From the NCBI RefSeq assembly GCF_004114955.1, contig NZ_CP030054.1, positions 868,001 through 932,000 on the forward strand: a stretch of DNA of 64,000 nucleotides, read 5' to 3'. Each line of letters begins with the position of its first letter. The stretch's first letter is position 1. A program made the position numbers and the translations under genes. The notes under the pieces are model-generated. The model saw only the letters and a list, made by a program, of their open reading frames with translations, had not been told where the DNA came from and ran no database searches. Of the stretch, positions 35,398-45,078 are shown piece by piece. This DNA comes from Bradyrhizobium guangzhouense. GTDB taxonomy: Bacteria; Pseudomonadota; Alphaproteobacteria; Rhizobiales; Xanthobacteraceae.

Positions 35398-35467
35398 TTG
35401 TAAGAAATTTGCGCCTTAAATCTTACAAAGTCAAGACCGCGTAAGAAATATGACTCATATTCCTTAC
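35398..35467. promoter_or_regulatory. Two inverted repeats upstream of the AbiE-type antitoxin
   Basis: IR1 has exact 8-base arms TTGTAAGA (35398-35405) and TCTTACAA (35421-35428). IR2 has 11-base arms GTAAGAAATAT (35441-35451) and ATATTCCTTAC (35457-35467) with one mismatch and a 5-base loop. Both contain GTAAG. AbiEi antitoxins are known to repress their operon by binding paired inverted repeats, so these are strong operator candidates. Confidence 0.6.
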
Positions 35468-35638
35468 GGCCGTCTAATTTCGGCGCCGGAACATATCGGA
35501 GCAGCGAAGCACCACGCGATGGGCCTCTTCCAGGAGCCATCGCGAGATTTCCGGCTGTTTCGGCGTCTTTGCCCAGTCAGATTACGTAAAATAGAGGATT
35601 CCCTCGGGTTGGTTTGGAAAAGTGCTAATTTACTTAGT

Positions 35639-35803
35639 ATGGCTGAGCAAAAGGACAGAAAGCTAAACAAGCTCGAAAGGACTCTCCCTCAGGGGCTTCT
35701 GGTCGATGCTGCCTGGATGGAACGACAGGGTTATTCCACCAGCCTGCGCAGCCAATTGGCGCTTGATCCTGTTTTGTTCTCATCTAGAATATATTCCCAA
35801 TAG
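35639..35803 (+). pseudogene. AbiEi 5' fragment
   Basis: The first 39 residues (MAEQKDRKLNKLERTLPQ through SLRSQ) are nearly identical to the complete AbiEi at 62982-63779, including the upstream TTTACTTAGT element. After codon 39 the similarity stops and unrelated sequence runs to a stop at 35803. It is a remnant of a second copy of the 62-64 kb AbiE pair, here on the opposite strand. Confidence 0.75.
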
Positions 35804-35971
35804 AACGGCTCGCCCTGAGGCGTGGCCTTACGTCGACATGTCGTGATGCCTTCCGTGGAAAATCCCCCGGCCAGGTCGATATCGGCGACGCGGATGTGGA
35901 CATCGAGAGCGGCGACATCGCAATCGCGCGCGGATGGTGTTCAATCCTGCTCTACGATGACGGGGGAATTC

Positions 35972-37285
35972 ATGAGTTTCAAAGTAACCGCAGCCGGCGC
36001 TTCACACGAACCTACCCTGCATTGTCCCAACTGCAATCACGAGATCCGGTTGACGGAATCATTGGCCGCTCCCCTCCTCGCTGAAATTCGTCAGCGCTTT
36101 CAACAGCAGCTGGCCAGCAAAGATGCAGAGATGGAGCGTAAGACCGAGGCACTGCGGCTGGAACGCGAGCAGGTCGCTAAGGACCGCGAGCAAATCGAGG
36201 ACCACGTTGCGAAACGATTGATCGCCGAACGTGCCCAGCTGGTCGCGGCCGAAAGCAAGAAGGCGCGAGAGGCGGCCGCGGCCGAGCTGCAGGCGAAGGA
36301 AGCGGAAGCCGCGGAGCTGCGAGCCAACCTGCTTACCAACAACGCAAAGCTTGCCGAGGCCCAAAAGCAGCAAGCCGAACTGATGCGACAGCAGCGCGCA
36401 CTCGAGGGGGAAAAGCGCGAGCTCGACCTGACAATAGAGAAGCGCGTGCAGGCCTCAATCAGCGAAATCCAGATCAAGGCCAGGCAGGAAGCCGACGAGG
36501 CTGCGCGCTTACGCGTTGCAGAGAAGGACCAGACTATCGAGTCGATGTCTCGAACGATCGAGGAGCTCAAGCGCAAGGCCGAGCAGGGATCACAGCAATC
36601 CCAAGGGGAAGTACTCGAGCTCGAGCTCGAAGAGCTTCTGCGCGGACGTTTTCCGACCGATTCGATTGAGCCGGTTGGAAAAGGTGAGCTTGGGGCGGAC
36701 GTTATTCAACAGATAAATGGCGCCATTGGCAAACCTGCCGGCATCATCCTTTGGGAAACCAAGCGAACCAAGGCATGGAGTGACGGATGGCTTGCCAAAC
36801 TGCGTGACGACCAGCGTCGTTCCGCCGCCGACGTCGCTCTGATCATCTCTCATGCGCTGCCGAAGCACGTCGAGCAATTTGACCTAGTCGACGGCGTATG
36901 GGTGGCCCATCCGCGTTGCGCATTGCCGGTCGCCGTGGCGCTGCGCCAGGGGCTGATCGACGTAAGCGGATCGCGCCTCGTTCAGCAGGGTCAGCAGACC
37001 AAGATGGAGCAGGTTTATCACTACCTGACCGGCACGAAGTTTCGGCAGCGGGTAGAAGCTGTGGTTGAGAAATTCAACGATATGCGCGACGACCTGGACA
37101 AGGAACGCAAGTTCATGGGCCGGCAATGGGCCAAGCGCGAAACTCAGATCCTCGCCGTGGTGGAGTCGACCGTTGGCATGGTGGGCGATTTGCAGGCGAT
37201 CGCCGGCAAAGCCATGCCAGAGATTCCGAGCCTGGATATGCCACTGCTTGAGAGCCACGCCGCTCCTGAACGAAAGGTGGGATGA
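35972..37285 (+). CDS. DUF2130 domain protein (zinc ribbon, coiled coil, nuclease-like)
   Basis: A 437-residue protein. An N-terminal zinc-ribbon half (LHCPNCNHEI), a long coiled coil (about 35-215, Glu/Lys/Ala/Gln-rich) and a C-terminal DUF2130 domain with ELGADVIQQ and IILWETKRTKAWSDGWL, which carries a D...ETKR pattern typical of restriction-like nucleases. Such proteins are scattered in defence islands. It probably starts at ATG 35972, after GGGGG; an upstream GTG at 35822 would add unconserved residues. Function unproven; DNA cleavage is the usual guess. Confidence 0.78.
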   Translation: MSFKVTAAGASHEPTLHCPNCNHEIRLTESLAAPLLAEIRQRFQQQLASKDAEMERKTEALRLEREQVAKDREQIEDHVAKRLIAERAQLVAAESKKAREAAAAELQAKEAEAAELRANLLTNNAKLAEAQKQQAELMRQQRALEGEKRELDLTIEKRVQASISEIQIKARQEADEAARLRVAEKDQTIESMSRTIEELKRKAEQGSQQSQGEVLELELEELLRGRFPTDSIEPVGKGELGADVIQQINGAIGKPAGIILWETKRTKAWSDGWLAKLRDDQRRSAADVALIISHALPKHVEQFDLVDGVWVAHPRCALPVAVALRQGLIDVSGSRLVQQGQQTKMEQVYHYLTGTKFRQRVEAVVEKFNDMRDDLDKERKFMGRQWAKRETQILAVVESTVGMVGDLQAIAGKAMPEIPSLDMPLLESHAAPERKVG

Positions 37286-37601
37286 TGGCGGAAGCTGATG
37301 GCGAGCTCGAGTCGGAGAGCATACCTCGCTCCCGCCGCCTCCACCCGAGCCGGCGGACGGGATCGACTGAAGCTGGAGGCGTGAGGGAGCCAGGATAGCG
37401 GCACTCCTCGTCAGATCTCGTCTCCTCACCGGTTCAAGCGATTAGTCGAGGAAGCTAATCTCGATGCCCTTCATCCCCTCGCCGCTTCGCTGCTTACCTT
37501 TTTCACTTTGACTACCTGCCCGCCTTGCAACCTCTGATTATGTTGCTTTAAGACTTACTAGCGGGGACTCAGGTCGGTCCTGCAACTCGTCGCGAGGGTC
37601 C
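37286..37601. other. Intergenic region before SIR2-HerA
   Basis: A possible 37-codon frame starts at the DUF2130 stop (37285) but shows no support. The rest contains no motif I recognise; it presumably carries the SIR2-HerA promoter. Confidence 0.35.
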
Positions 37602-38905
37602 ATGGAGTGGAAGGCGCACGGTTACCGGGTTGGTGCATCGAGCGAGACCTTCGATAGCATCCCAGAAAGCGCAGACGAACTTGATCGGTTCATCGCGCTA
37701 CACCGCCGAAAGATCGAGCCGTGGCTCTCGGCGGTATTCCAAGCTGAGCATCTGAACCTCCTGCTTGGCAGCGGCTTTACCATTGCTGTGGGCTTCGCTG
37801 CCGGCGTCAAGGCGACGGGTATGGCGATTGCGACGGGGAAGTCGAAACATGCCAAGGCAATCCTCGTCACGCGACCGCAAGCGCCAAAAAGATGGGTCGC
37901 GGTCAAGCTAACATCGAAGATCAGTTGCGTAGCGCCATTGCTGTGCTCGATGGTCTTGACATCATCGATAAGGGGTCGGCGCAAGGTGTTCGCGACGACA
38001 TTAACTCCGCAATCGCGACATTCCTAACCTCACTGCTTGCTACCGAGCGAGGTATTTTCGAAGCAAACAGTGCATCAGCACTGGCGACGGTGCAGTCATT
38101 TCTGCTCAGCTTCGTCAGCCGCGCCGCTTCACGCGAGCGTTTACATATCTTCACGACCAACTACGACCGGTTGATCGAACATGGCTGCGATCAAGCGGGG
38201 CTACGGATCATTGATCGCTTTGTGGGGAGCTTGCGTCCACTGTTCCGCAACACTCGGATCGAGCTCGATTATCATTACAACCCACCCGGGATCCGCGGTG
38301 AGCCGCGCTTTATGGAAGGCGTCGTCCGTCTGACCAAGCTCCACGGCAGCCTTGATTGGCGCTTCGACCCCATCGCGCATCGGATCTATCGGTCAGAGAC
38401 ACCATTTGGTGCCGACGACGATCATCCGAGCTTACCAGATTCTCCAGTTGATACCGTGATGATCTATCCTAATCCGGCTAAGGACGTGGAGACCACCCAA
38501 TATCCTTATGCGGAGCTATTCCGTGATTTCGCCTCGGCAACTTGCAGACCCAACTCGGTGGTGGTGACCTACGGCTACGGGTTCGGTGATGACCACATCA
38601 ACCGTGTTCTGCTCGATATGCTGTCGGTTCCGTCCGCACACCTCGTGATCATCGCCTTTGAACTAGACGATCGCATCAAGGGATTTCTCAATCAAACTCG
38701 TCCTGCACAAGTCAGCCTCCTCGCCGGCAACCATTTCGGAAGCCTCCAGCACCTCGTCGACGATTATCTGCCAAAGCCCGCGCTCGATTACATCACCGGG
38801 CGTATGTCTGACTTGCTGAAGAACCGCGCTTTCGCAGATGCCGCTGCGGGCCTGGCGCCAGCCGAACCGAGTCAGCCGCCAGCGGGCTCTGGAGGAGGAA
38901 CGTGA
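37602..38905 (+). pseudogene. SIR2-family NADase of a SIR2-HerA system, one frameshift
   Basis: The first frame (from ATG 37602) reads HLNLLLGSGFTIAVGFAAG, the NAD-binding start of a defence SIR2. It drifts out of frame near 37860. The next frame carries SAKKMGRGQANIEDQLRS, then LHIFTTNYDRLIE and VRLTKLHGSLDW with the catalytic-type His, to 38905. Joined, this is a normal ~430-residue SIR2. In SIR2-HerA, the SIR2 depletes NAD+ or cleaves DNA when the complex detects phage. Its stop overlaps the herA start (GTGA). Unless the frameshift is an error, the effector is dead. Confidence 0.8.
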
Positions 38906-40995
38906 GCTCCCCGATCGAACGGCTCGCTGAACTGGTCATCGGCACGGTCGAGTCGATCTCCTCGGATGAGATCCGTGTGCTGCTCGATCTCGATGCGCCA
39001 CAGGCTACTGCGCTCAACACCGGCACACCGATGAGCTTCCCAAGGCTCAATAGTTACGTGCTGATACCGAATGAGGCTGGTGCTACCGTCGCCTACGTCA
39101 CGTGGATCGGGATTGAACGATCGCCGTACCCCAAACGGTCGGGGCTTAAGGATTTCGGCCTGATCGATCTGCCATTCCCTCTGCGGAAGATGTCGCTCAC
39201 TCCGATCGGCACCCTGTCTGTCGCTCGAAACCGACGCGAGGGAAGCAGTATGTTCGAATTGAGTCGAGGAATCGTTGCGTTCCCTTCGGTAGGCGATCAG
39301 ATACCAATCCCAACGCCGGAACAAATCACAGCTATCGTCGGAGCAAAGGACAAGGACCGCCGCGTTCGCATCGGCTCGTCACCGCTGGCTGCAGATACCT
39401 CAATTATGGTCGATCCCGATAAGATCTTCGGGCGGCACGTCGCCGTACTCGGCAACACCGGTAGTGGAAAATCCTGCTCCGTCGCTGGGCTGATCCGCTG
39501 GTCACTCGATGCGGCGCAGGCCGCTCTTGAGAATGGCACAGAACAGCCGAATGCGCGGTTTATTATTCTTGATCCTAATGGGGAGTACGCCAAAGCATTT
39601 GCAGATAGGGGCGGAAATATCCGCCTGTTTCGTGTCCCGCCCATCGACCTCAACAGGGGTGAACGCGCGCTCCGTCTGCCGGCCTGGCTCTGGAACGGTC
39701 ACGAGTGGACCGCGGTATCGTTCGCACGACCCGGAGCGCAGCGGCCCCTGCTGCTCCAAGCGCTTCGTGAACTAAAGAACGGGCAGCTGGCGGGGACGCC
39801 TCGCCAAACTATCGTCAGGCGGCATTTGTATTCCTATCGCATCATGATCGCCGCTATGTTGGCCGAAGGTGCCGCGACCTACGCTGGCAGCGCAAGCAAT
39901 CGGCGGCGCTGCGGCGAACTGCTAGACAACATTGCATCAGACTGCAGCAATATGACGGAATCCGTTGATGGTGAGCACAAGACAGCTCTGGAAGAGATAA
40001 GCAGCATTATCGAAACTATCGCTAATTCCCGTCGGTCAGGAGACTGGTTCAACTCCTTCTCAGTACAGGACATGGAAGCGGTGCGGAGGTCACTGCAGAG
40101 CTTCGTAGATCTGGTAGAGGATGCTTTCGCCATCGCGCATCTTACGGAAGATGCACCGATACCATTCGACGTACACATGCTGCCAGAGCACCTTGAGAGG
40201 ATAGCAGCGACGGAGGGAGGTGCGTTGGCCGGATTCATCAGCACGCTCGGCATGCGCATCCGCGGCATGATGTCGGACCCGAGACTCGGTCAAGTGATTG
40301 GAAGTGACCCGGCGATCACCTTCGATGCCTGGCTTGACGCGTTCGTGGGCAGCAACGCCTCGGCCAACGGACAGGTCGCAATCGTTGACCTTTCGTTGGT
40401 GCCTTCAGAAATAATCCACGTAGTCGTTGCGGTTCTGGGACGGCTGACGTTTGAGGCATTGCAGCGCTACCGACGGCTTCATCCTGATGGCAAACCTCTG
40501 CCCACGACCTTGGTTCTAGAGGAAGCACACAACTTTGTTCGGCGAGGCGCCAACGAAGATGGGCCGGCAGAAAACCCGACCCAGCTCTGTCGCGAGACGT
40601 TCGAAAAGATCGCGCGCGAAGGTCGCAAGTTTGGTCTTGGATTGATGCTATCGTCACAACGCCCATCGGAGCTCTCGCCCACGATCCTTGCACAGTGCAA
40701 TACTTTCCTACTGCACCGGATCGTAAACGACCTCGATCAGGCGCTAGTTGGACGTCTCGTTCCCGACAATGTGGCGGGCTTGCTAAAGGAGCTACCTAGC
40801 CTACCATCCCGTCAGGCAATTTTGCTGGGATGGGCCACGCCGATTCCTTTGCTCGTGGAGATGGATGAACTTGCCGAGGCACATCGGCCGCAATCGTCAG
40901 ACCCAGATTTCTGGGACGTTTGGATCGGCAAGAACCCACGTCCGATCGATTGGCCCACCCTCGTCGGCGATTGGACCGGCAGTGCGCAGAATTGA
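38902..40995 (+). CDS. HerA-like ATPase of the SIR2-HerA defence system
   Basis: A 697-residue HerA/FtsK-type ATPase with an N-terminal HAS-barrel (to about 110), Walker A VLGNTGSGKSCS near 182-193, a helical insertion, Walker B-like TTLVLEEAHNFV and the sensor region LGLMLSSQRPSELS. It assembles as a hexamer and forms a supercomplex with SIR2. GTG 38902 overlaps the SIR2 stop, so the two are translationally coupled. The protein appears intact even though its partner is frameshifted. Confidence 0.88.
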   Translation: MSSPIERLAELVIGTVESISSDEIRVLLDLDAPQATALNTGTPMSFPRLNSYVLIPNEAGATVAYVTWIGIERSPYPKRSGLKDFGLIDLPFPLRKMSLTPIGTLSVARNRREGSSMFELSRGIVAFPSVGDQIPIPTPEQITAIVGAKDKDRRVRIGSSPLAADTSIMVDPDKIFGRHVAVLGNTGSGKSCSVAGLIRWSLDAAQAALENGTEQPNARFIILDPNGEYAKAFADRGGNIRLFRVPPIDLNRGERALRLPAWLWNGHEWTAVSFARPGAQRPLLLQALRELKNGQLAGTPRQTIVRRHLYSYRIMIAAMLAEGAATYAGSASNRRRCGELLDNIASDCSNMTESVDGEHKTALEEISSIIETIANSRRSGDWFNSFSVQDMEAVRRSLQSFVDLVEDAFAIAHLTEDAPIPFDVHMLPEHLERIAATEGGALAGFISTLGMRIRGMMSDPRLGQVIGSDPAITFDAWLDAFVGSNASANGQVAIVDLSLVPSEIIHVVVAVLGRLTFEALQRYRRLHPDGKPLPTTLVLEEAHNFVRRGANEDGPAENPTQLCRETFEKIAREGRKFGLGLMLSSQRPSELSPTILAQCNTFLLHRIVNDLDQALVGRLVPDNVAGLLKELPSLPSRQAILLGWATPIPLLVEMDELAEAHRPQSSDPDFWDVWIGKNPRPIDWPTLVGDWTGSAQN

Positions 40996-41314
40996 ACAGA
41001 CTGCGCTCCTCGATCAGACGTTTCCATGACTGCCGCACGCCTTATGAGTCCGACGGGAGAAAACAAGGTGAGCTGGTGATCTCATTGCTCAATGGCTTGC
41101 AGGACGAGACGGAGAGCGAGGTCGAGTTCGTCGAATCCGCTATTGTCATTCGGCGTCACAATTGATCCCTTCAGCATCCAATTTTGCATGCCGAATGACA
41201 GCTTGCCCGCTAAGTTGAGTGGCGTAAGTCGGCCGGCGTCAGCAGGCGATGAGATCGCTTCGACGGAAACACTGATCCGGCAGCAAGTGCCCGAGCATTG
41301 CTAACTGCGTTTCG

Positions 41315-41450
41315 TGTTGCGGGGACTTCGTGCTGAGCACAGACGAGGCTAGGGCCGAGATCGATCGGATCGACACCATTGCAATCAACTGGCGCCAAGT
41401 TTTTGAGGATGAGGGTGTCGACGAAATCGAAAGAATAGCACCTGCCTTCC
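41315..41450 (+). pseudogene. Possible HipA C-terminal remnant
   Basis: The frame reads FVLSTDEARAEIDRID, NWRQVFEDEGVDE and IERIAPAF, a pattern like the closing helices of HipA-type kinases. No catalytic domain is present upstream. Sequence from 40996 to 41314 has no recognisable gene. Weak call. Confidence 0.3.
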
Positions 41451-41574
41451 CAATAGCAGACTGCTTTCCCCGCAAGCTCGTCTCCAGCCTTAGAGAGCTC
41501 AGCCGACTTTGCCGGCTGCGCTGGCCTTGCTTTTTACGGTCGTACTTCCACCGTTGTGACTGATAAGCACTTCT

Positions 41575-43143
41575 CTACGAGATGGAGAGCATGACCTTAT
41601 CCCAGTTAGAGAATCCCTCCGCGAAAAAGGCCGGTCTTTTCGACCCCCGATCCTTATTCGATCGTTCAACTGCGCTCTCGACAAAGTCAGACGTATCGGC
41701 ATTCAATGCCCGCACCACCTCTGATACAATATGGGGCCGACCACCGATGAGCGTGACCTCCGGCTCCGAGCGGCTCGATGATACAATCGGAAGTTCGATA
41801 AGCGCCGTATAGCACGACCCAAAACATTCGAGCGAAAAAGGCGTCAACAAAGCATCGTCAGAAGTCAGTTGAATTTCGTCAGGCCAATGGTTGAAGATGA
41901 TATTGACGCCTGGCGTTGATGCTACGGCAAGAAATTCGATGTGAGTATCAACCCAATCGACGAAGTCGGCAAATTTAAAGCGGCGCGCTGTCTGCCGACC
42001 TGCCCGAACCATCGCCGATACAATCCTACGAAGAACTGGCGCGGCCGGAATCCAATGCGCAAATGGCCCTTCGCCTGGTGCCATTTCCAACTTGAGCTCT
42101 TTTCCCTTGAAACGGAGCGTTATCGATTTCTGCGGCCTGGCCAGTATGACGCCAATCTCGATGATGGCGACCGCCTCCTCCAGGTCGACAATTCGTTCAC
42201 CGTCATAGTTGAGCGTTAGGTTCGCCTCCGCCTTCGGAAAGTCGATCAAAAATTCAAGGAAGTTGTTTGCAAGTCGCACCGGCCCGAGCTTTCCATCGAA
42301 TATCGGAGTGACGAACATCTCGAGCTCTACCGAGGTCCACTCGCCTGCTTCCGAAGAAAGTTCAACCGTGGTTGACATCGATGACGATACGTTTAGCTCC
42401 AGCACCGCTTCCCGAAACTCATCGCGATCATTGTCGAGCGGAATTCCGAACCGGCGTCGCTCAATCGTCAGGTCCGTCACCTTAAGCGTGCGAGGGCCAC
42501 CCAAAAAGAGCTGACCGATCTTTTCGCCCGCATTTTCTCCTGGAACGAAAAATCGACCGACAATGGATCTGTTATCAAAACCGCAAGTCTTGCGGTAGTC
42601 GACCTTCCCTGCAATATAATCGGCAGGTGCCCCTCCGAGCATTCCGTTTAAAGCCTTTGCCAGCCCTTCTCCTGCTGGAGACAATTCTACCGCACGATCG
42701 AGTGGCACAAGAATCGTGATTCTGTGAATGTTCCGCTTTCCTTTGGCTTCCTCGCTGCGAACCCGCTTGAGGGTGTCGTAGATCATTTTTTGATCGACCG
42801 GGACGAGGAGAGTGCGAATCGGCGTCCGCCCGTCTTTGACGAAAAACATGACGACGATCGCCGCCGGCAGGTCAGCATCAACGAGATGCTTGAGCGCCGA
42901 CAGCTTGATCCTCGGCGGCTGAGATCCTTCTGTCGCTTTCACTTGGATCAAGAATTTCGGAAGATCGTTCTGGGAATCAAGCGGACGCTCTTTCATCCGC
43001 AAAGGCTCGCCTTCAAGGAGGTAGTCCCAGCCGAGACGGTCTGCCTGTGATTTCTGGGCACGAAACCCTTCCGGTTCACACCAACCGATGAACACATTCT
43101 CACCTCGCGCGCCAAGATCTGGAACGCTCACTGAATTCTTCAT
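41575..43143 (-). CDS. DUF4365-like (PD-(D/E)XK) defence protein
   Basis: A 522-residue protein. Residues ~8-105 resemble a DUF4365-type restriction-like nuclease: ARGENVFIGWCEPEGF, DRLGWDYLLEGE and FLIQVKATEGS (D...QxK core), then PAAIVVMFFVKDG. The remaining ~400 residues are mixed alpha/beta without a family I know. It is preceded by an HTH protein only 3 bases away, so the two form an operon. Likely a DNA- or RNA-cleaving effector with its regulator or antitoxin. Confidence 0.6.
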   Translation of the reverse strand: MKNSVSVPDLGARGENVFIGWCEPEGFRAQKSQADRLGWDYLLEGEPLRMKERPLDSQNDLPKFLIQVKATEGSQPPRIKLSALKHLVDADLPAAIVVMFFVKDGRTPIRTLLVPVDQKMIYDTLKRVRSEEAKGKRNIHRITILVPLDRAVELSPAGEGLAKALNGMLGGAPADYIAGKVDYRKTCGFDNRSIVGRFFVPGENAGEKIGQLFLGGPRTLKVTDLTIERRRFGIPLDNDRDEFREAVLELNVSSSMSTTVELSSEAGEWTSVELEMFVTPIFDGKLGPVRLANNFLEFLIDFPKAEANLTLNYDGERIVDLEEAVAIIEIGVILARPQKSITLRFKGKELKLEMAPGEGPFAHWIPAAPVLRRIVSAMVRAGRQTARRFKFADFVDWVDTHIEFLAVASTPGVNIIFNHWPDEIQLTSDDALLTPFSLECFGSCYTALIELPIVSSSRSEPEVTLIGGRPHIVSEVVRALNADTSDFVESAVERSNKDRGSKRPAFFAEGFSNWDKVMLSIS

Positions 43144-43146
43144 ATT

Positions 43147-43917
43147 TTAGACCATAGCCTTAGCTACTGCTGAAACCAGATCGATAGTCGGGAAGAACCC
43201 GAGTTCGTGGAGTTGATGCAGTAATTCCTCAAATTGAAGGTGATTGGCGCTGCCCTTGGCGGCAAGCTTCGCCAGTTCATCGATTTTGCCGGCGAGTAAT
43301 TCGATGTCCCGCTGGCGGCGTTTGGAGTCCGCAGGCGACAGCCGCTGCGGGCCATCGACAACAAACGCGGCCGAATGTTTTCGGACGTACTCCGCGACGT
43401 TGTCCAGCGCAATTTCGCTTTCGCCGGCCTTTGAAAAAGCCATGCTGATGCTGTACGCGGCATCTTCAAGGTACGGCCTGTCCCGCACGAGGTCCGGCGA
43501 GCTGTCTTTGCGGCGGTACCCGCTGAGAGAGAAGCTTCCGTTTTGCAGGTTGTAAAACCCGATCTCAAAAGGACCGAACGTCGCAACGCCTTTAGCGATA
43601 TTGACCGACCATGGATTTTGCGGCCCGCCGCGAGCTTCGACCGCTTTGATCAGCCCGCTCACCTCTCGCGCATGAAGTCGCGCACGCTCGAGCTGAGCTT
43701 GGTCGTTCTCGAATATGGAAATGGCGTCCGGCTTCCAAGCCAAGTGCCGCGCGTGGAGTTGGTGCCAGGCACGCAGAGCGGCTTGGGCCGGACCGGGAAT
43801 TTCCTCGCCTTCCATCCATCTTCGAAGCGTTCGCGTCGAAACTCCCAACAGTTGCGCAGCCTCGGCCAGGTCGAGGCCCAGAAATGTCAAAATTTCAGTC
43901 AGCTCAATACTTGTCAT
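43147..43917 (-). CDS. HTH regulator paired with the DUF4365-like protein
   Basis: A 256-residue protein. The N-terminal HTH is clear: LDLAEAAQLLGVSTRTLRRW followed by EIPGPAQAALRAW. The C-terminal part has no known family. It is the first gene of a two-gene operon and probably represses it; a perfect 13-base palindrome lies upstream at 43956. It may act as an antitoxin. Confidence 0.65.
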   Translation of the reverse strand: MTSIELTEILTFLGLDLAEAAQLLGVSTRTLRRWMEGEEIPGPAQAALRAWHQLHARHLAWKPDAISIFENDQAQLERARLHAREVSGLIKAVEARGGPQNPWSVNIAKGVATFGPFEIGFYNLQNGSFSLSGYRRKDSSPDLVRDRPYLEDAAYSISMAFSKAGESEIALDNVAEYVRKHSAAFVVDGPQRLSPADSKRRQRDIELLAGKIDELAKLAAKGSANHLQFEELLHQLHELGFFPTIDLVSAVAKAMV

Positions 43918-43955
43918 TATGTAAAATCCGTTTTGATAATTTGTCCTTCGTATTT

Positions 43956-43968
43956 TGACAATATGTCA
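43956..43968. promoter_or_regulatory. Palindromic operator candidate
   Basis: TGACAATATGTCA is a perfect TGACA-ATA-TGTCA palindrome 39 bases before the HTH gene, in AT-rich sequence. A half-site TGTCATTATG lies closer to the start. Plausible operator for the adjacent HTH protein. Confidence 0.4.
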
Positions 43969-44035
43969 GAAAAAAGAACCTGCTTTGTCCCCCTCCCCTT
44001 CCGCGGGAGTGTCGTCCCGACGCGCGAGTTGGCGA

Positions 44036-44405
44036 ATGCCGTCACCAAAACAGATTGAAAAATGGACCGCCGCTACTCGGTCGTCGTCATCGCATTCCGT
44101 CGGTTCAGACGCAGATTTACCGCAAGAGTATTGGGATTCAATCCTGGCTGACGCGAGCGTCGGAACGAGTCCAGGCGTGCCAATTCAGCAGCGACGGCTA
44201 TCGGAGATCCCTCGTCACGTTTTGCGGGTGACCTGCCAGCGCTGCAGTCGAATCGTTGAGATCCGAAAAGGCAGATGCGGTCGGGTCTTTCGATCAGCAT
44301 GCAGTCTGGAAGGACGTCGGGCAGAAGTCGGCCGATCGGACATGTCAGAATCGTAGCGCGCGCTACGAGGAGGATGGCTGCTGGCTATCTTTCAAGAGCT
44401 CCTAA
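44036..44405 (+). pseudogene. Rhizobial Cys-rich hypothetical protein, frameshifted
   Basis: The frame from ATG 44036 reads IPRHVLRVTCQRCSRIVEIRK. A one-base shift near 44270 then continues as KADAVGSFDQHAVWKDVGQ, RTCQNRSARYEEDGCW and a stop at 44405. The reconstructed protein of about 122 residues has a CxxC pair and further cysteines, suggesting a zinc ribbon. Similar small proteins are common on rhizobial islands. Function unknown. Confidence 0.5.
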
Positions 44406-44670
44406 AGGATCCGCTCGCGATCGGTTTGTTACTCAATGGCGCTTAACCACCATCCAACACCCCTGTCCGGTGGCGATCGCAACGCTCTAAAGAAGGAGCT
44501 GGGCAAACGACTCCTTGAAATCGACGGGCAGGGCCAACCCGAAGGGGTAGGTCGTCGGAAAAGATCGGGGATGAAGGAGCCTTAACAAGCGGGACACGGA
44601 TCGGGCTAACGACTTCACGCCGCCCGAAAAGCGGCCGGCTTCGAGTCCAGTTGAGAGGCCGCTGCCCGCT

Positions 44671-45078
44671 TTGGTGGCATCTGGCCCCTATCGAGCCCAC
44701 GAGACGCGGCTTCCCGAAGTCTATCTTGTTGAGACGCTAGGCTGTCAGCCGGCGACCGCCGTCGTGCTGATCGTGTCGCCACGGTGGCGAGACTTGCCTG
44801 CCGATCGCCTGCAGATCATCCATCCAGGCAGCCGTTTGGTCCTCGACACCGGTAGCACACATCTCCTGCCCGGCGCCTACTATGTCGCTCTCCGTACTGG
44901 CACATCATCGCCACCGAGGAAACTCACTTTTCGCCGGCATCATCAGTCTGATCCCGACAGCCGCCTTCACAGGCATCCCGCAGTCGGGGCGCGCAGCACG
45001 CAAAGGCGTAGAGAGAGCGAAGCGTCTCCTTCTTGGCACTGTCGTGCAGCCCGCACCTCGTTCGTAATCAAAGCCTAA
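44671..45078 (+). CDS. Hypothetical protein, doubtful
   Basis: A 135-residue open frame; residues 10-75 (VYLVETLGCQPATAVVLIV, DRLQIIHPGSRLVL, THLLPGAYYVALRTG) look protein-like. The C-terminal 50 residues are basic and look out of frame. It may be the remains of a larger gene. No family recognised. Confidence 0.3.
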   Translation: MVASGPYRAHETRLPEVYLVETLGCQPATAVVLIVSPRWRDLPADRLQIIHPGSRLVLDTGSTHLLPGAYYVALRTGTSSPPRKLTFRRHHQSDPDSRLHRHPAVGARSTQRRRESEASPSWHCRAARTSFVIKA

